From CAYRPN01 sp964426135 (GTDB lineage: Bacteria; Planctomycetota; Phycisphaerae; Phycisphaerales; Phycisphaeraceae): a DNA stretch of 32,318 nucleotides. Position 1 is the stretch's first letter. Each line of letters begins with the position of its first letter. The DNA is taken from the NCBI GenBank assembly GCA_964426135.1, contig CAYRPN010000062.1, forward strand, positions 1 to 32,318, read 5' to 3'. The notes under the pieces were generated by a model. It was not told the origin of the DNA. It saw nothing but the letters and a program-made list of their open reading frames with translations, and did not search any database. Shown one piece after another: positions 23,485 to 30,794 of the stretch. A program made the position numbers and the translations under genes.

Positions 23485-24084
23485 ATGCGCATCATCGGCG
23501 GAACCCATCGCTCCCGGCATATCGATCCACCCGACGACTACGAAACCACGCGCCCGATCACCGATCGCGTCAAGGTCGCCGCCTTCGACCGCCTCGCCAA
23601 TGTCGGCATGTTCGAAGAGGGCCACGCCCTCGATATCTTCGCCGGCACCGGCAGCCTCGGCATCGAAGCCCTCTCGCGCGGCAGCGAGACCTGCACCTTC
23701 GTCGAACGCGATCGCCGGGCCCGCGAAATCCTCGGTAAAAACCTCGACCTGCTCCGCCTCACTGACCACGCCACCATCCTCACCGCCAACGCCCTGGCCA
23801 CCGGCTGGCTCGCCACCCTGCCGCACAAGCCGCTGCGCGTCGTCTTCTGCGACCCGCCCTACCCCATGATGGAAGACGAAGCGACCCGCCCGCAGATTCT
23901 CGCGCTGATCCGGGCCGTGCTGCCCCTGCTCGAACCCGGCGGCGTCGTCATGCTCCGCACACCGAAGCACATCACGCCCGAACCGGTCGAAGGTTTTGGC
24001 GAACCGAAGCATCACACGTATGGCTCGATGATGCTGACTTTCTATCAGGCCCCGCTGCCGGAGACATCTCTCTCCGAGCGATGA
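23485..24084 (+). CDS. rsmD: 16S rRNA (guanine(966)-N2)-methyltransferase
   Basis: A 199-residue SAM-dependent methyltransferase that should methylate N2 of G966 in helix 31 of 16S rRNA in the assembling 30S subunit. It begins with MRIIGGTHRSRHI, typical of RsmD, then TRPITDRVKVAAFDRL. The SAM-binding motif DIFAGTGSLGIEALSRG is at 50-66 and the catalytic DPPY at 123-126. The length equals the E. coli enzyme (198 residues). The ATG at 23485 is chosen because RIIGG begins there. It is divergent from the pseudouridine synthase, with about 60 bases between starts. I see no Shine-Dalgarno site. Confidence 0.93.
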   Translation: MRIIGGTHRSRHIDPPDDYETTRPITDRVKVAAFDRLANVGMFEEGHALDIFAGTGSLGIEALSRGSETCTFVERDRRAREILGKNLDLLRLTDHATILTANALATGWLATLPHKPLRVVFCDPPYPMMEDEATRPQILALIRAVLPLLEPGGVVMLRTPKHITPEPVEGFGEPKHHTYGSMMLTFYQAPLPETSLSER

Positions 24085-24942
24085 ACCCGGCCGCCCAACC
24101 ACCAAGCCGGCCGTACGTCGCGCAATAGACCCGCGTGACAAAGTGGCCGGCCACGCACCCCCACCCCTCTATTTTCGCCACAAACCCAGCCAATTCAACA
24201 GCTTATTAATTGCCTGCCAAAAAGGTAGGACACTTTCCGGCCACTATTTTGCAGCCGGCGATTGCCTCGTTCGCGGATGAACACATGTCAAAGAACAACG
24301 CGGCCCCGCCAGCGGGCCGTCGACAACATCTACCTTACATTGACCGATCCAATGGAAAGTTACAGCCGCGCCGGACGTAGGGTGGGCACCGCCCACCACG
24401 GCCTGATGATGCGTCCCTCCGCGCGGCATCGCACAACCACCGCGCCGACGAATCGTCTTCTGTTGATGGAATGCCGTCCCGCGATCGTGGTGGGCAGTGA
24501 CCTGAGCTTTCCCCACAAGCCCCTCGGCGACAAATCGTGATGCCAGCGGCAAATTGCGCGGCTCCGCTGCCTTCCGCCCCGGAGGGGCGTCAGAATGTAG
24601 CCACGGGTGGAGCGCCGCCCGAGTCCGCGAGGGCAAGCGCAACCCGTGGAAAGAGGTCGTGCGAAGTCCCGCCCCGGAGGGGCGGAGGACGGCGATGACT
24701 CCTTGAGCTTTCGCAATACGTTGATTTCCTTCGCCCCTCCGGGGCGAGTGCCGCGCCGCCCTTGACCACGGGTTCCGCGACGTTCGGCGCGTCGCTCCAC
24801 CCGTGGCTACATTCTTGCACCCCTCCGGGGTGAAAGACATCAATTCAAACCAATTCCCGCGTCTGATGATGTGGGGAAAGATGAGGGCAGTGACCACCCT
24901 ACTCGCTTGTCCGAGTATGACATATCCATAAAAGGCGAATAA
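24085..24942. other. Repeat-packed intergenic region
   Basis: No gene can be supported in these 858 bases. It holds the inverted copy of the dispersed element (24136-24242) and a mosaic of palindromes from about 24376 to 24905. The mosaic includes GTAGGGTGGGCACCGCCCACC near 24378, a related word (GTGGGCAGTGACC...TTTCCCCAC) near 24489 with an inverted relative at 24872-24903, GCCCCTCCGGGGCG-type palindromes at about 24672 and 24735, and the pair GTAGCCACGGGTGGAGCG (24597) with CGCTCCACCCGTGGCTAC (24792). The outer repeat words are arranged inside one another, as if several small elements had nested. Confidence 0.7.
24136..24242 (-). repeat. Dispersed element, copy 2
   Basis: This is the reverse-orientation copy of the element at 411-529. 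On the minus strand it starts at 24242 with GGCCGGAAAGTGTCCTACC and 29 bp match the first copy with two changes. It ends near 24136 with a GGCCGGCCACTTTG word, matching the hairpin word at the far end of copy 1. The middle is poorly conserved and AT-rich. Confidence 0.6.
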
Positions 24943-26133
24943 CTACTTCTGAAGAGCTTCACGTGCCTGCGTTAGAAAGTACTCGAGATCGTTGTCGGAC
25001 ATTTCCAATTTGTCATGCCGAGCCACTATATATTTGCACTCTCTTAGTACCTCATTCCAGTTTTGTTGGGCACGTGCCACTTGAACTATCAAAGACGATT
25101 TAAAAATCTCGGATCCCTTTGCGTTGACACCTCGGCGCAATTCATCCCCCAGCTTCATGCGGCTGATGTCCAATATATCCTGCTTTTCACGCAAGGCTGA
25201 AAACGGACGAGCCAACCCGCCATTGGGCTTGTGCGAATGGCCATGTTCCTCGAGCAGATGAACGCCGATGCTTTGGGCAATCAGCGCGCCAACAACTGCC
25301 GGTGCTTCGCGGCGTTCCAACAACGGCATTCTCGTGCATATTTTCCATGCGTCTGCATCAAGGACAGGCCCGTAACAAAGAATTGCAGTGCGTGAGGCGG
25401 GAAGAACGGTCCACACGTTTATGGGTCCTGCTGCCAGTTCGTTGGGAGATGATATTTCAAGCCCGGTGTCCAACAGTATGGTGTTCGACAAGAACAGGTG
25501 ATAATCGTCGTTACGCGCGCGGCTATGCAGGAGACACCCCCAGTTCACGGCGGAGTGATTATGCCAGTTGGCGGCAGTAAGTAGTGGCTTGCCTAATCGA
25601 TCCTTGGTTGCTTTCGCGGATGACAACCCTTGTATATATCTGTTGGCTATTGATGTAGCGGCGTTGTCCAAGGTCTTGTGCGCACCCAATCCATAAGCTT
25701 CCAAGGCTATGTTCAATGAAACTAAGTCGCTTCGACTGTGGCAGGCGGAAGTGATTCGTTCTCTAATCGCTGCGTCTTGTAAGTCAAACGGATTCGGAGC
25801 GCTGTCAGGTGGAACCCGAAATGGTGCAATCCGTTCCTCCTCTGCCAGAATGAAAGCATCCAATTCCACAGAAGGAGACCGAACCTTGAAGGTGACGGTG
25901 CGTTGGCAGACTTGATGTATGATCTGCGCGGCCAATTCCACTGATTGTTTTAGTTCATCTGAGTTCAGGGCAGTCAGGCGTGGGTCTTCGATGACCGTGA
26001 CGGCTACTTGAACATTAGCTTTCACGTCCGCGATACAGGGCTGTACGCTGATGAGCAAGAGCAACGGAGTGAGCAACCAGAAGGAAGTTGTCGGCGCTGA
26101 TGTGCCGATTGAAGGGCGCGAAGGAGACTTCAT
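24943..26133 (-). CDS. Exported protein resembling a metalloprotease without its HExxH motif; low-GC orphan
   Basis: A 396-residue exported protein with a signal peptide ending about residue 35 (LLTPLLLLISVQPCIA). I know no named family for it. Two parts recall a class of bacterial secreted metalloprotease-like proteins: an N-terminal strand-helix unit (VQVAVTVIEDPRL, then LAAQIIHQV) and a later stretch AILCYGPVLDADAWKICTR followed by IAQSIGVHLLEEHGHS (285-300) and GGLARPFSAL. In that class an AHElGHLLL motif would be expected where this protein has AQSIGVHLL, so it would be non-catalytic. GGAGGA lies eight bases before the ATG. By eye the gene is close to 50 percent GC, well below its neighbours, suggesting recent acquisition. 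It is flanked by repeats. The family reading is a hypothesis. Confidence 0.6.
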   Translation of the reverse strand: MKSPSRPSIGTSAPTTSFWLLTPLLLLISVQPCIADVKANVQVAVTVIEDPRLTALNSDELKQSVELAAQIIHQVCQRTVTFKVRSPSVELDAFILAEEERIAPFRVPPDSAPNPFDLQDAAIRERITSACHSRSDLVSLNIALEAYGLGAHKTLDNAATSIANRYIQGLSSAKATKDRLGKPLLTAANWHNHSAVNWGCLLHSRARNDDYHLFLSNTILLDTGLEISSPNELAAGPINVWTVLPASRTAILCYGPVLDADAWKICTRMPLLERREAPAVVGALIAQSIGVHLLEEHGHSHKPNGGLARPFSALREKQDILDISRMKLGDELRRGVNAKGSEIFKSSLIVQVARAQQNWNEVLRECKYIVARHDKLEMSDNDLEYFLTQAREALQK

Positions 26134-26175
26134 TGGAGGTGTCCTCCGTTTGGGGCATGTTGTCGGCCAACTTGC

Positions 26176-26296
26176 TTATCCTGGCAGATGCAATGCGGTG
26201 TCAATTTTATCCCCACAGGTCCTGCAAACGAAACAGGTCCAATACTTTGCGTCAATCCACTGAATGTCCGGGTACTTGCTCTCATAGTCTACTCCC
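26176..26296 (-). pseudogene. Possible remnant of a Cys-rich protein
   Basis: On the minus strand, an open frame without any usual start codon reads about 40 codons to a TAA at 26176-26178. Its translation has a protein-like composition and contains YWTCFVCRTCGDKID, with a CxxCxxC cluster. It lies between the low-GC orphan gene and the end of the aldehyde dehydrogenase, and shares the lower GC of the orphan. It may be the tail of a lost gene, or chance. Confidence 0.25.
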
Positions 26297-27904
26297 TCAC
26301 ATCCCCTCCCTCATCCTCACCCCATCCACCATGCGCCACATGCCGCGCGGGTTCGCGTTCTTTAGTTCCGCCGGCAGCGCGGCGTCCGGGAAGCCTTGAT
26401 AGCAGATTGGGCGGACGAAGCGGTAGATCGACGCGCTGCCGATGGAGGTCCAGTGCGAATCGAGCGAGGCGGGGTACGGCCCGCCGTGCTGCGTGGCGTG
26501 CGCCACTTCGACGCCGGTGGGGAAACCGTTGAACACGATGCGGCCGACCTTGCGCTCCAGGATGCGCACGAGGCCGGCGTACTCGGCGAGATCCTCCGGC
26601 GTGCCGTGAATCGTCGCCGTGAGATGGCCTTCCATATTGCGGGCGAAGCGTTCCAGTTCCTCGCGCGTGTTCGCTTCGATGAGGATGGAACTTGGGCCGA
26701 AGACTTCGTCGCTCAGTTGATGCTGCGATTGAAACGTGGCCAGATCGGTCTTGAAGATGACGCACTTGGCCTGCGTCCTGGCGCGGTCGGCGGCGGCGGC
26801 GGACTGGCCGAGCACCGTGACGCCGCGCGTGGCGGTGATGGCGGCGATGCCGCGGTCGTAGGCGTCGCGGATGCCGGCGTGCAGCATCGTCGCGGGCGCG
26901 GCGGCCTCGGCGGCGATTTTTATCTTGTCTTCCAACTGCGCCAGCGCCGTGCCTTTCAAGCCGAGCATCAGGCCCGGATTCGTGCAGAACTGTCCGCAGC
27001 CGAGCGTGACGGAGGCGATGTAGCCTTGCGCGATCTGCTCGCCTCGCGCGGCCAGGGCGCCGGGCAGGACGAAGACGGGATTGGTGCTGCCCAGTTCGGC
27101 GTAGACGGGAATCGGATTGGGCCGGGCGGCGGCGAGATTGAAAAGGGCGCGACCGCCGCGCAGGGAGCCGGTGAAGGCGACGGCGGCGGCGAGCGGGTGC
27201 TTGACCAGCGCTTCGCCGATGGCGTTGCCCTTGCCTTGCAAAAGCGAGAACGCGCCGGCGGGGAAGCCGCATTTTTTGATGGCGCGCTGCACCGCGGCGC
27301 CAACCATTTCGCACGTGCCCGGGTGAGCCGGATGCGCCTTGACCACCACGGGGCAGCCGGCGCCCAGGGCGCTGACCGTGTCCGTGCCGGCCACGCTGAT
27401 CGCCAGCGGAAAATTGCTGGCGCCGAAGACGACGACCGGGCCCATCGGCATCAGCATCCGGCGCATGTCCGGGCGCGGCAAGGGCTGGCGGTCGGGCAAC
27501 GCGCGGTCGATCACCGCATCGAGCCAGGAGCCGTCGCGGATCATCGCGGCGAACATCTTCGCCTGGTTCACGGTCCGGCCGCGCTCCATGGTGACTCGCC
27601 CCATGGGCAGCGCGGTCTCGGCGTGGCAACGTTCCAGCAGCGCATCGCCCAGCGCCATGATTTCGTCGGCGATGGCGTCGATGAGCGCGGCGCGATCCTC
27701 CGGCGAGCGCGACCGCAGCGCGTCGAATGATTCATCCGCCAGCCGCAGCGCGCGATCCGCCTCGGCATCGGTGCCTTCGTGGAATGCCGGCTCCAGCGCG
27801 GCACTGGTGGCGGGATTCACTGCGCAAAAGGTGGTGGAAGACGCGGCGCCGGGGGCGCTTGTGGCGTCGCCGATCAGATGTTTGCCGTGCAATGACGCGG
27901 TCAT
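26297..27904 (-). CDS. Aldehyde dehydrogenase, alpha-ketoglutaric semialdehyde dehydrogenase-like
   Basis: A 535-residue aldehyde dehydrogenase that should oxidise a semialdehyde to an acid with NAD(P)+. Key positions are visible: Asn164 in FGASNFP, Lys189 in PVVVKAHPAHPGT, the FTGS motif at 244-247, the general base Glu270 in VYAELGSTNP, and the catalytic Cys307 in GCGQFCTNPG. The AHPAHP segment and the overall length are typical of the 2,5-dioxovalerate (alpha-ketoglutaric semialdehyde) dehydrogenase branch used in pentose, glucarate or hydroxyproline breakdown. The start at 27904 follows AGGAG by six bases; an open frame extends upstream but overlaps the preceding gene. It follows the 182-residue gene by 26 bases on the same strand, probably one operon. 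Substrate is inferred from the branch. Confidence 0.9.
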   Translation of the reverse strand: MTASLHGKHLIGDATSAPGAASSTTFCAVNPATSAALEPAFHEGTDAEADRALRLADESFDALRSRSPEDRAALIDAIADEIMALGDALLERCHAETALPMGRVTMERGRTVNQAKMFAAMIRDGSWLDAVIDRALPDRQPLPRPDMRRMLMPMGPVVVFGASNFPLAISVAGTDTVSALGAGCPVVVKAHPAHPGTCEMVGAAVQRAIKKCGFPAGAFSLLQGKGNAIGEALVKHPLAAAVAFTGSLRGGRALFNLAAARPNPIPVYAELGSTNPVFVLPGALAARGEQIAQGYIASVTLGCGQFCTNPGLMLGLKGTALAQLEDKIKIAAEAAAPATMLHAGIRDAYDRGIAAITATRGVTVLGQSAAAADRARTQAKCVIFKTDLATFQSQHQLSDEVFGPSSILIEANTREELERFARNMEGHLTATIHGTPEDLAEYAGLVRILERKVGRIVFNGFPTGVEVAHATQHGGPYPASLDSHWTSIGSASIYRFVRPICYQGFPDAALPAELKNANPRGMWRMVDGVRMREGM

Positions 27905-27930
27905 GGGAACTCCTGCGGATGCCTGCGAAA

Positions 27931-28479
27931 TCAGGGAAGCGGGTGCGGCACGGTCTTGGCGCCGGCGACGAACGACTCCAGCGCGAGCGCCTTGCCGATG
28001 GATTGCTCGATCGCCTGCCGACCGACGCCGAGAATGCGGATGGCGGTGAACACACCGACGCGGGCGCGCGCGGCTGGCGGCACGCTGTCCTCGTCGCACA
28101 AGGCGACGAAGGCCGGCTCCAGGAGCTGGGTCAATTCCAGCACGGAGCGATGCGGCTTGTTCTCGGCGGGCACGGGATCGCCCCAGCCCCCGCGGGGATC
28201 GAGATCCATCATGTCGCAGACCGCAGCCATGAACCCGATGTAGTGCTCGCCGACGTCATCGACGCCGGTGCCCAGCACTGCTGAGCCTGGTTCCAGCGTG
28301 TCCAGCGGAACACCCGTGGATCGCAGCAGCGTGACGCCGCCCAGGGCCGCGGCACCGCTGATGGCGTCTTCGATATGCACGCCGCGTTCGTCACGCAGCT
28401 TGTCGATCAGCATCTGCTGAACCTTCGCGGCAGTGGCGTCGAGCACCGGGGGCGGCACGTCAAAAAGTGGATTGGACAT
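27931..28479 (-). CDS. Conserved-looking protein of unknown function, upstream of the aldehyde dehydrogenase
   Basis: A 182-residue soluble protein that I do not recognise. It is rich in helices and acidic residues, with a VLGTGVDDVGEHYIGFM segment at about residues 68-84 and DMMDLDPRGGWGD at 89-101; a His and several Asp/Glu residues cluster there, which could bind a metal. No signal peptide or membrane helix is seen. GGAGGA lies seven bases before the ATG at 28479, so this start is preferred to the in-frame ATG at 28542. It is the first gene of the probable operon with the aldehyde dehydrogenase and divergent from the SDR gene at 28629. Linkage suggests a role in the same catabolic step; this is inference. 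Confidence 0.65.
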   Translation of the reverse strand: MSNPLFDVPPPVLDATAAKVQQMLIDKLRDERGVHIEDAISGAAALGGVTLLRSTGVPLDTLEPGSAVLGTGVDDVGEHYIGFMAAVCDMMDLDPRGGWGDPVPAENKPHRSVLELTQLLEPAFVALCDEDSVPPAARARVGVFTAIRILGVGRQAIEQSIGKALALESFVAGAKTVPHPLP

Positions 28480-28628
28480 CGGTTCCTCCGAATGGATGGA
28501 GCGCGGGACACTCCCGCGCATGACTGAACTGGCCTTGGGCACTCTACCAAGGGGGCTGCGTCGCTGCGCTGTAACCGCGGCGGGCTGGAGCGCATCTCAA
28601 TCGTGTCACTTACGGAAACGGCTCGCTC

Positions 28629-29369
28629 ATGCTTCACGACTTCACGAACAGAACAGTCCTGGTCACCGGCGGAGCCGGCGCGTTGGGCGCCGCGGTGGCG
28701 CAGCATCTACTCGACCTTGGCGCGACGGTGCATGTGACCTGCACGAAAGCGAGTGACGCGGGCCGTATGGCATTCGCCGATCGGGTGACGCTTCATCCGG
28801 TGAACCTGCGTGACGAGGCTGCGGTGGCGGAGCTGTATGCCTCGCTGCCGGGATTGTGGGCTTCGATTCACACGGTGGGCGGGTTCGCGATGTCGCCGGT
28901 GGAGCAGACGGGCAGCGAGGACATGCAGAAGATGTTCGAGCAGAATGCGCTGACGACTTTTCTGTGCTGCCGCGAGGCGCTGAAGCGGATGCGTGCGAAC
29001 GGGGGCGCAGGCGGCACCGGGGGCACCGGGGGCACCGGGGGCACCGGGGGTGCCGGGGGCCGCATCGTCAACGTCATCGCCAGGCCCGCGCTGACGCCGG
29101 TGGCGGGCATGATCGCCTACGCCGCGAGCAAAGCAGCGGCGGCGTCCATCACGCAGTGCCTGGCGGAAGAGGTGAAGCGCGACAACATCCTCGTCAACGC
29201 CGTCGCGCCATCCATGATGGACACGCCCGCCAACCGCGCGGCAATTCCGGGCGCGGATTACTCGACATGGCCCAAGGTGGCGGAGGTCGCCGCGGCGATC
29301 GCGTTCCTCGCCAGTCCGCACAACACGCTCACCACCGGCGCGCTGCTGCCGGTGTATGGAAAAGCCTGA
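28629..29369 (+). CDS. SDR-family oxidoreductase with a tandem-repeat glycine insert
   Basis: A 246-residue short-chain dehydrogenase/reductase. The cofactor motif TGGAGALG is at 13-20, and the active-site YxxxK pair is Tyr164/Lys168 in IAYAASKAA. The segment where the catalytic serine normally lies reads RIVNVIARPALTP, so position 151 (13 before the Tyr) is Ala and the classical Ser seems absent. Just before it, residues 125-144 are a Gly/Thr run (GGAGGTGGTGGTGGTGGAGG) encoded by a 9-bp tandem repeat at about 29008-29058, in a surface loop. The C-terminal half (EEVKRDNILVNAVAPSMMDTPANR) is normal. The start at 28629 lacks an obvious ribosome site. It is followed two bases later by a small membrane gene. 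Substrate is unknown. Confidence 0.88.
   Translation: MLHDFTNRTVLVTGGAGALGAAVAQHLLDLGATVHVTCTKASDAGRMAFADRVTLHPVNLRDEAAVAELYASLPGLWASIHTVGGFAMSPVEQTGSEDMQKMFEQNALTTFLCCREALKRMRANGGAGGTGGTGGTGGTGGAGGRIVNVIARPALTPVAGMIAYAASKAAAASITQCLAEEVKRDNILVNAVAPSMMDTPANRAAIPGADYSTWPKVAEVAAAIAFLASPHNTLTTGALLPVYGKA
29008..29058 (+). repeat. 9-bp in-frame tandem repeat (GGCACCGGG)
   Basis: About five near-identical 9-bp units of GGCACCGGG type lie inside the SDR gene; the ends are slightly diverged (GGCGCAGGC, GGTGCCGGG). They encode Gly-Thr-Gly triplets. Nine is a multiple of three, so unit gain or loss changes loop length without a frameshift. Confidence 0.85.
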
Positions 29370-29371
29370 AC

Positions 29372-29602
29372 ATGAATGTCGCCCAGATCATCCTGCTCAT
29401 CGTGCTGGTTTACGCATCGATCGGATTCGTGGTGGCGCTGGCGTTTGTGTGCCGGGGCATCACGCGCGTCGATGTCGCCGCAAACGGGTCGTCCAAGGCG
29501 TTCAAGGCGCTGATCGTGCCTGGCGCGGCGGCGCTCTGGCCCGTGATTCTTCGCAAGTGGCGACTGGCGAATCGCAAGGAGATTTCGCATGACCCGCACT
29601 GA
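29372..29602 (+). CDS. Small membrane protein of the redox module
   Basis: A 76-residue protein with a first transmembrane helix at about 5-27 (IILLIVLVYASIGFVVALAF), then CRGITRVDVAA, a second hydrophobic stretch (FKALIVPGAAALWPVIL, about 43-60) and a basic tail RKWRLANRK. The pattern RGxxRxDxxA ... PGAxALWPxxLRxW is one I associate with small uncharacterised membrane proteins found in several bacterial phyla, but I cannot name a family. It starts two bases after the SDR stop and overlaps the next gene by 14 bases, indicating translational coupling. It probably helps assemble or anchor the redox proteins encoded downstream. Confidence 0.75.
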   Translation: MNVAQIILLIVLVYASIGFVVALAFVCRGITRVDVAANGSSKAFKALIVPGAAALWPVILRKWRLANRKEISHDPH

Positions 29603-29684
29603 ACGCAAGTGGCACTACCGCGCCTGGCTCGTGCTCACGTCGATCCTCGTCGTGCTGCTGACGCTGGCGCTGTTGAGCGCGTGA
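29589..29684 (+). CDS. 31-residue single-helix membrane microprotein
   Basis: A complete small gene encoding 31 residues: a basic start MTRTERKWHYRAW and one transmembrane helix (LVLTSILVVLLTLALLSA). It overlaps the preceding small gene by 14 bases in another frame and ends 18 bases before the next gene at 29703. Its basic-cytoplasmic, hydrophobic-membrane layout and its tight packing favour real translation over chance. It may be an assembly factor or a subunit of the neighbouring ferric-reductase/Rieske protein, as tiny subunits are in other membrane redox complexes. No function is shown. Confidence 0.6.
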   Translation: MTRTERKWHYRAWLVLTSILVVLLTLALLSA

Positions 29685-29702
29685 TGAAGACCGGCGTGGA
29701 CG

Positions 29703-30794
29703 ATGGCCCGATTCCTTTCAGCAACTCCCATGAGCAACGCCTACCGAGTCGTGAACTGGTCGCCCGCCAAGCGAGCGTACGACATCGCGCTGATCGCCGG
29801 CGTCGTGTTGTACCTGGCGGTGTTTGTCGTCGTGGGCAAAACCGTCTGGACCGGCGATCGCGCCATCAGCGATCCGATCCTGATCCTCCGCGCGCTGGGC
29901 ACTTGCGCCTTCCTCATGCTGCACATCATCCTCTGCATCGGCCCGCTCGCCCGCCTCGACAAGCGATTCCTCCCCCTGCTCTACAACCGCCGCCACTTCG
30001 GCGTTGCCACGTTTCTCGTCGCATTCCTGCACGGGCTGCTCGTGCTGGGCTGGTATCACGGCTTCGGCGTGATCACGCCGTTTGAATCGCTGCTCACCAG
30101 CAGCACGCAATACAGCTCGCTCAGCGCGTTCCCCTTCGAAATCCTCGGCGTCATCGCGCTGGTCATCCTCTTTCTCATGGCGGCGACGAGCCACGATTTC
30201 TGGCTGCACAACCTGTCCCCCACGACGTGGAAGCGGCTGCACATGCTGGTCTATCCCGCATACGCGCTGCTGGTGCTGCACGTGGCGCTGGGCGCGCTGA
30301 TTTCAGAAAAGAGCCTGGCGTATCCACTGCTGCTGCTGGCGGGCGTGATTGTGGTCGTGGGGCTGCATCTGATGGCGGGCCGGCGCGAGACGCGGCGAGA
30401 TCGCGGCGAAGTGAATGTCGAGGCGGAGTGGGTGGATGTCGGCAGCGTCGATGACATCCGCGAGGGCCGGGCGATGACCGTGTGCCTGCCCGGCAAGGAG
30501 CGCGTCGCGGTGTATCGCTACGGGCGAAAAATCTCCGCGCTGACGAACGTATGCGTGCATCAGGGCGGGCCGCTGGGCGAAGGCAAGATCGTGGACGGCT
30601 GCGTGACCTGCCCGTGGCACGGCTACCAGTACCAGCCTCACAACGGCCAATCGCCGCCGCCGTTCACGGAAAAAATCGCCACGTTCCGCGTAAAGCTGAA
30701 CGGCCGGCGCATTCTGCTCGATCCGTCGCCGCTGCCGGCGGGCACCACGGTCGAACCGGCGACATTCGAAGACACCACGGGAGATGCGACATGA
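29703..30794 (+). CDS. Ferric-reductase-like membrane domain fused to a Rieske [2Fe-2S] domain
   Basis: A 363-residue fusion. Residues about 28-225 form six hydrophobic helices of the ferric-reductase-like (MsrQ/NOX-type) class; candidate haem ligands include His110 (AFLHGLLVLG), His180 and His193 in WKRLHMLVYPAYALLVLH, the last two 13 apart as in NOX-type helices. Residues 240-345 form a Rieske domain with CVHQGG (Cys284, His286) and CPWHGYQY (Cys303, His306) binding the iron-sulphur cluster; an extra Cys300 lies nearby. It could pass electrons across the inner membrane between haem b and the cluster. The ATG at 29730 (MSNAYRVVNW) is an alternative start. It overlaps the next gene by 4 bases (ATGA). 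Domain calls are strong; electron donor and acceptor are unknown. Confidence 0.88.
   Translation: MARFLSATPMSNAYRVVNWSPAKRAYDIALIAGVVLYLAVFVVVGKTVWTGDRAISDPILILRALGTCAFLMLHIILCIGPLARLDKRFLPLLYNRRHFGVATFLVAFLHGLLVLGWYHGFGVITPFESLLTSSTQYSSLSAFPFEILGVIALVILFLMAATSHDFWLHNLSPTTWKRLHMLVYPAYALLVLHVALGALISEKSLAYPLLLLAGVIVVVGLHLMAGRRETRRDRGEVNVEAEWVDVGSVDDIREGRAMTVCLPGKERVAVYRYGRKISALTNVCVHQGGPLGEGKIVDGCVTCPWHGYQYQPHNGQSPPPFTEKIATFRVKLNGRRILLDPSPLPAGTTVEPATFEDTTGDAT

Noticed and set aside
22512..23738. Plus-strand frame of 408 codons opposite the pseudouridine synthase
   Set aside because: It has no recognisable motif; the minus strand has S4 and GRLDADSTGL motifs. It also runs into rsmD in another frame.
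23970..24010. TPEPVEG in rsmD, similar to the translation of known GAACCGGTCGAAG-type REP words
   Set aside because: It is only one short match within a normal RsmD C-terminal part; there is no inverted partner, so I see no inserted repeat.
25250..25280. HLLEEH in the low-GC protein as an inverse zinc motif HxxEH
   Set aside because: The spacing is HxxEEH, with one residue too many, so the M16-type motif is not met.
29684..30085. Plus-strand frame from 29684 overlapping the Rieske fusion
   Set aside because: It becomes Arg/Pro-rich and has no motif; the frame from 29703 has membrane helices and the Rieske ligands.
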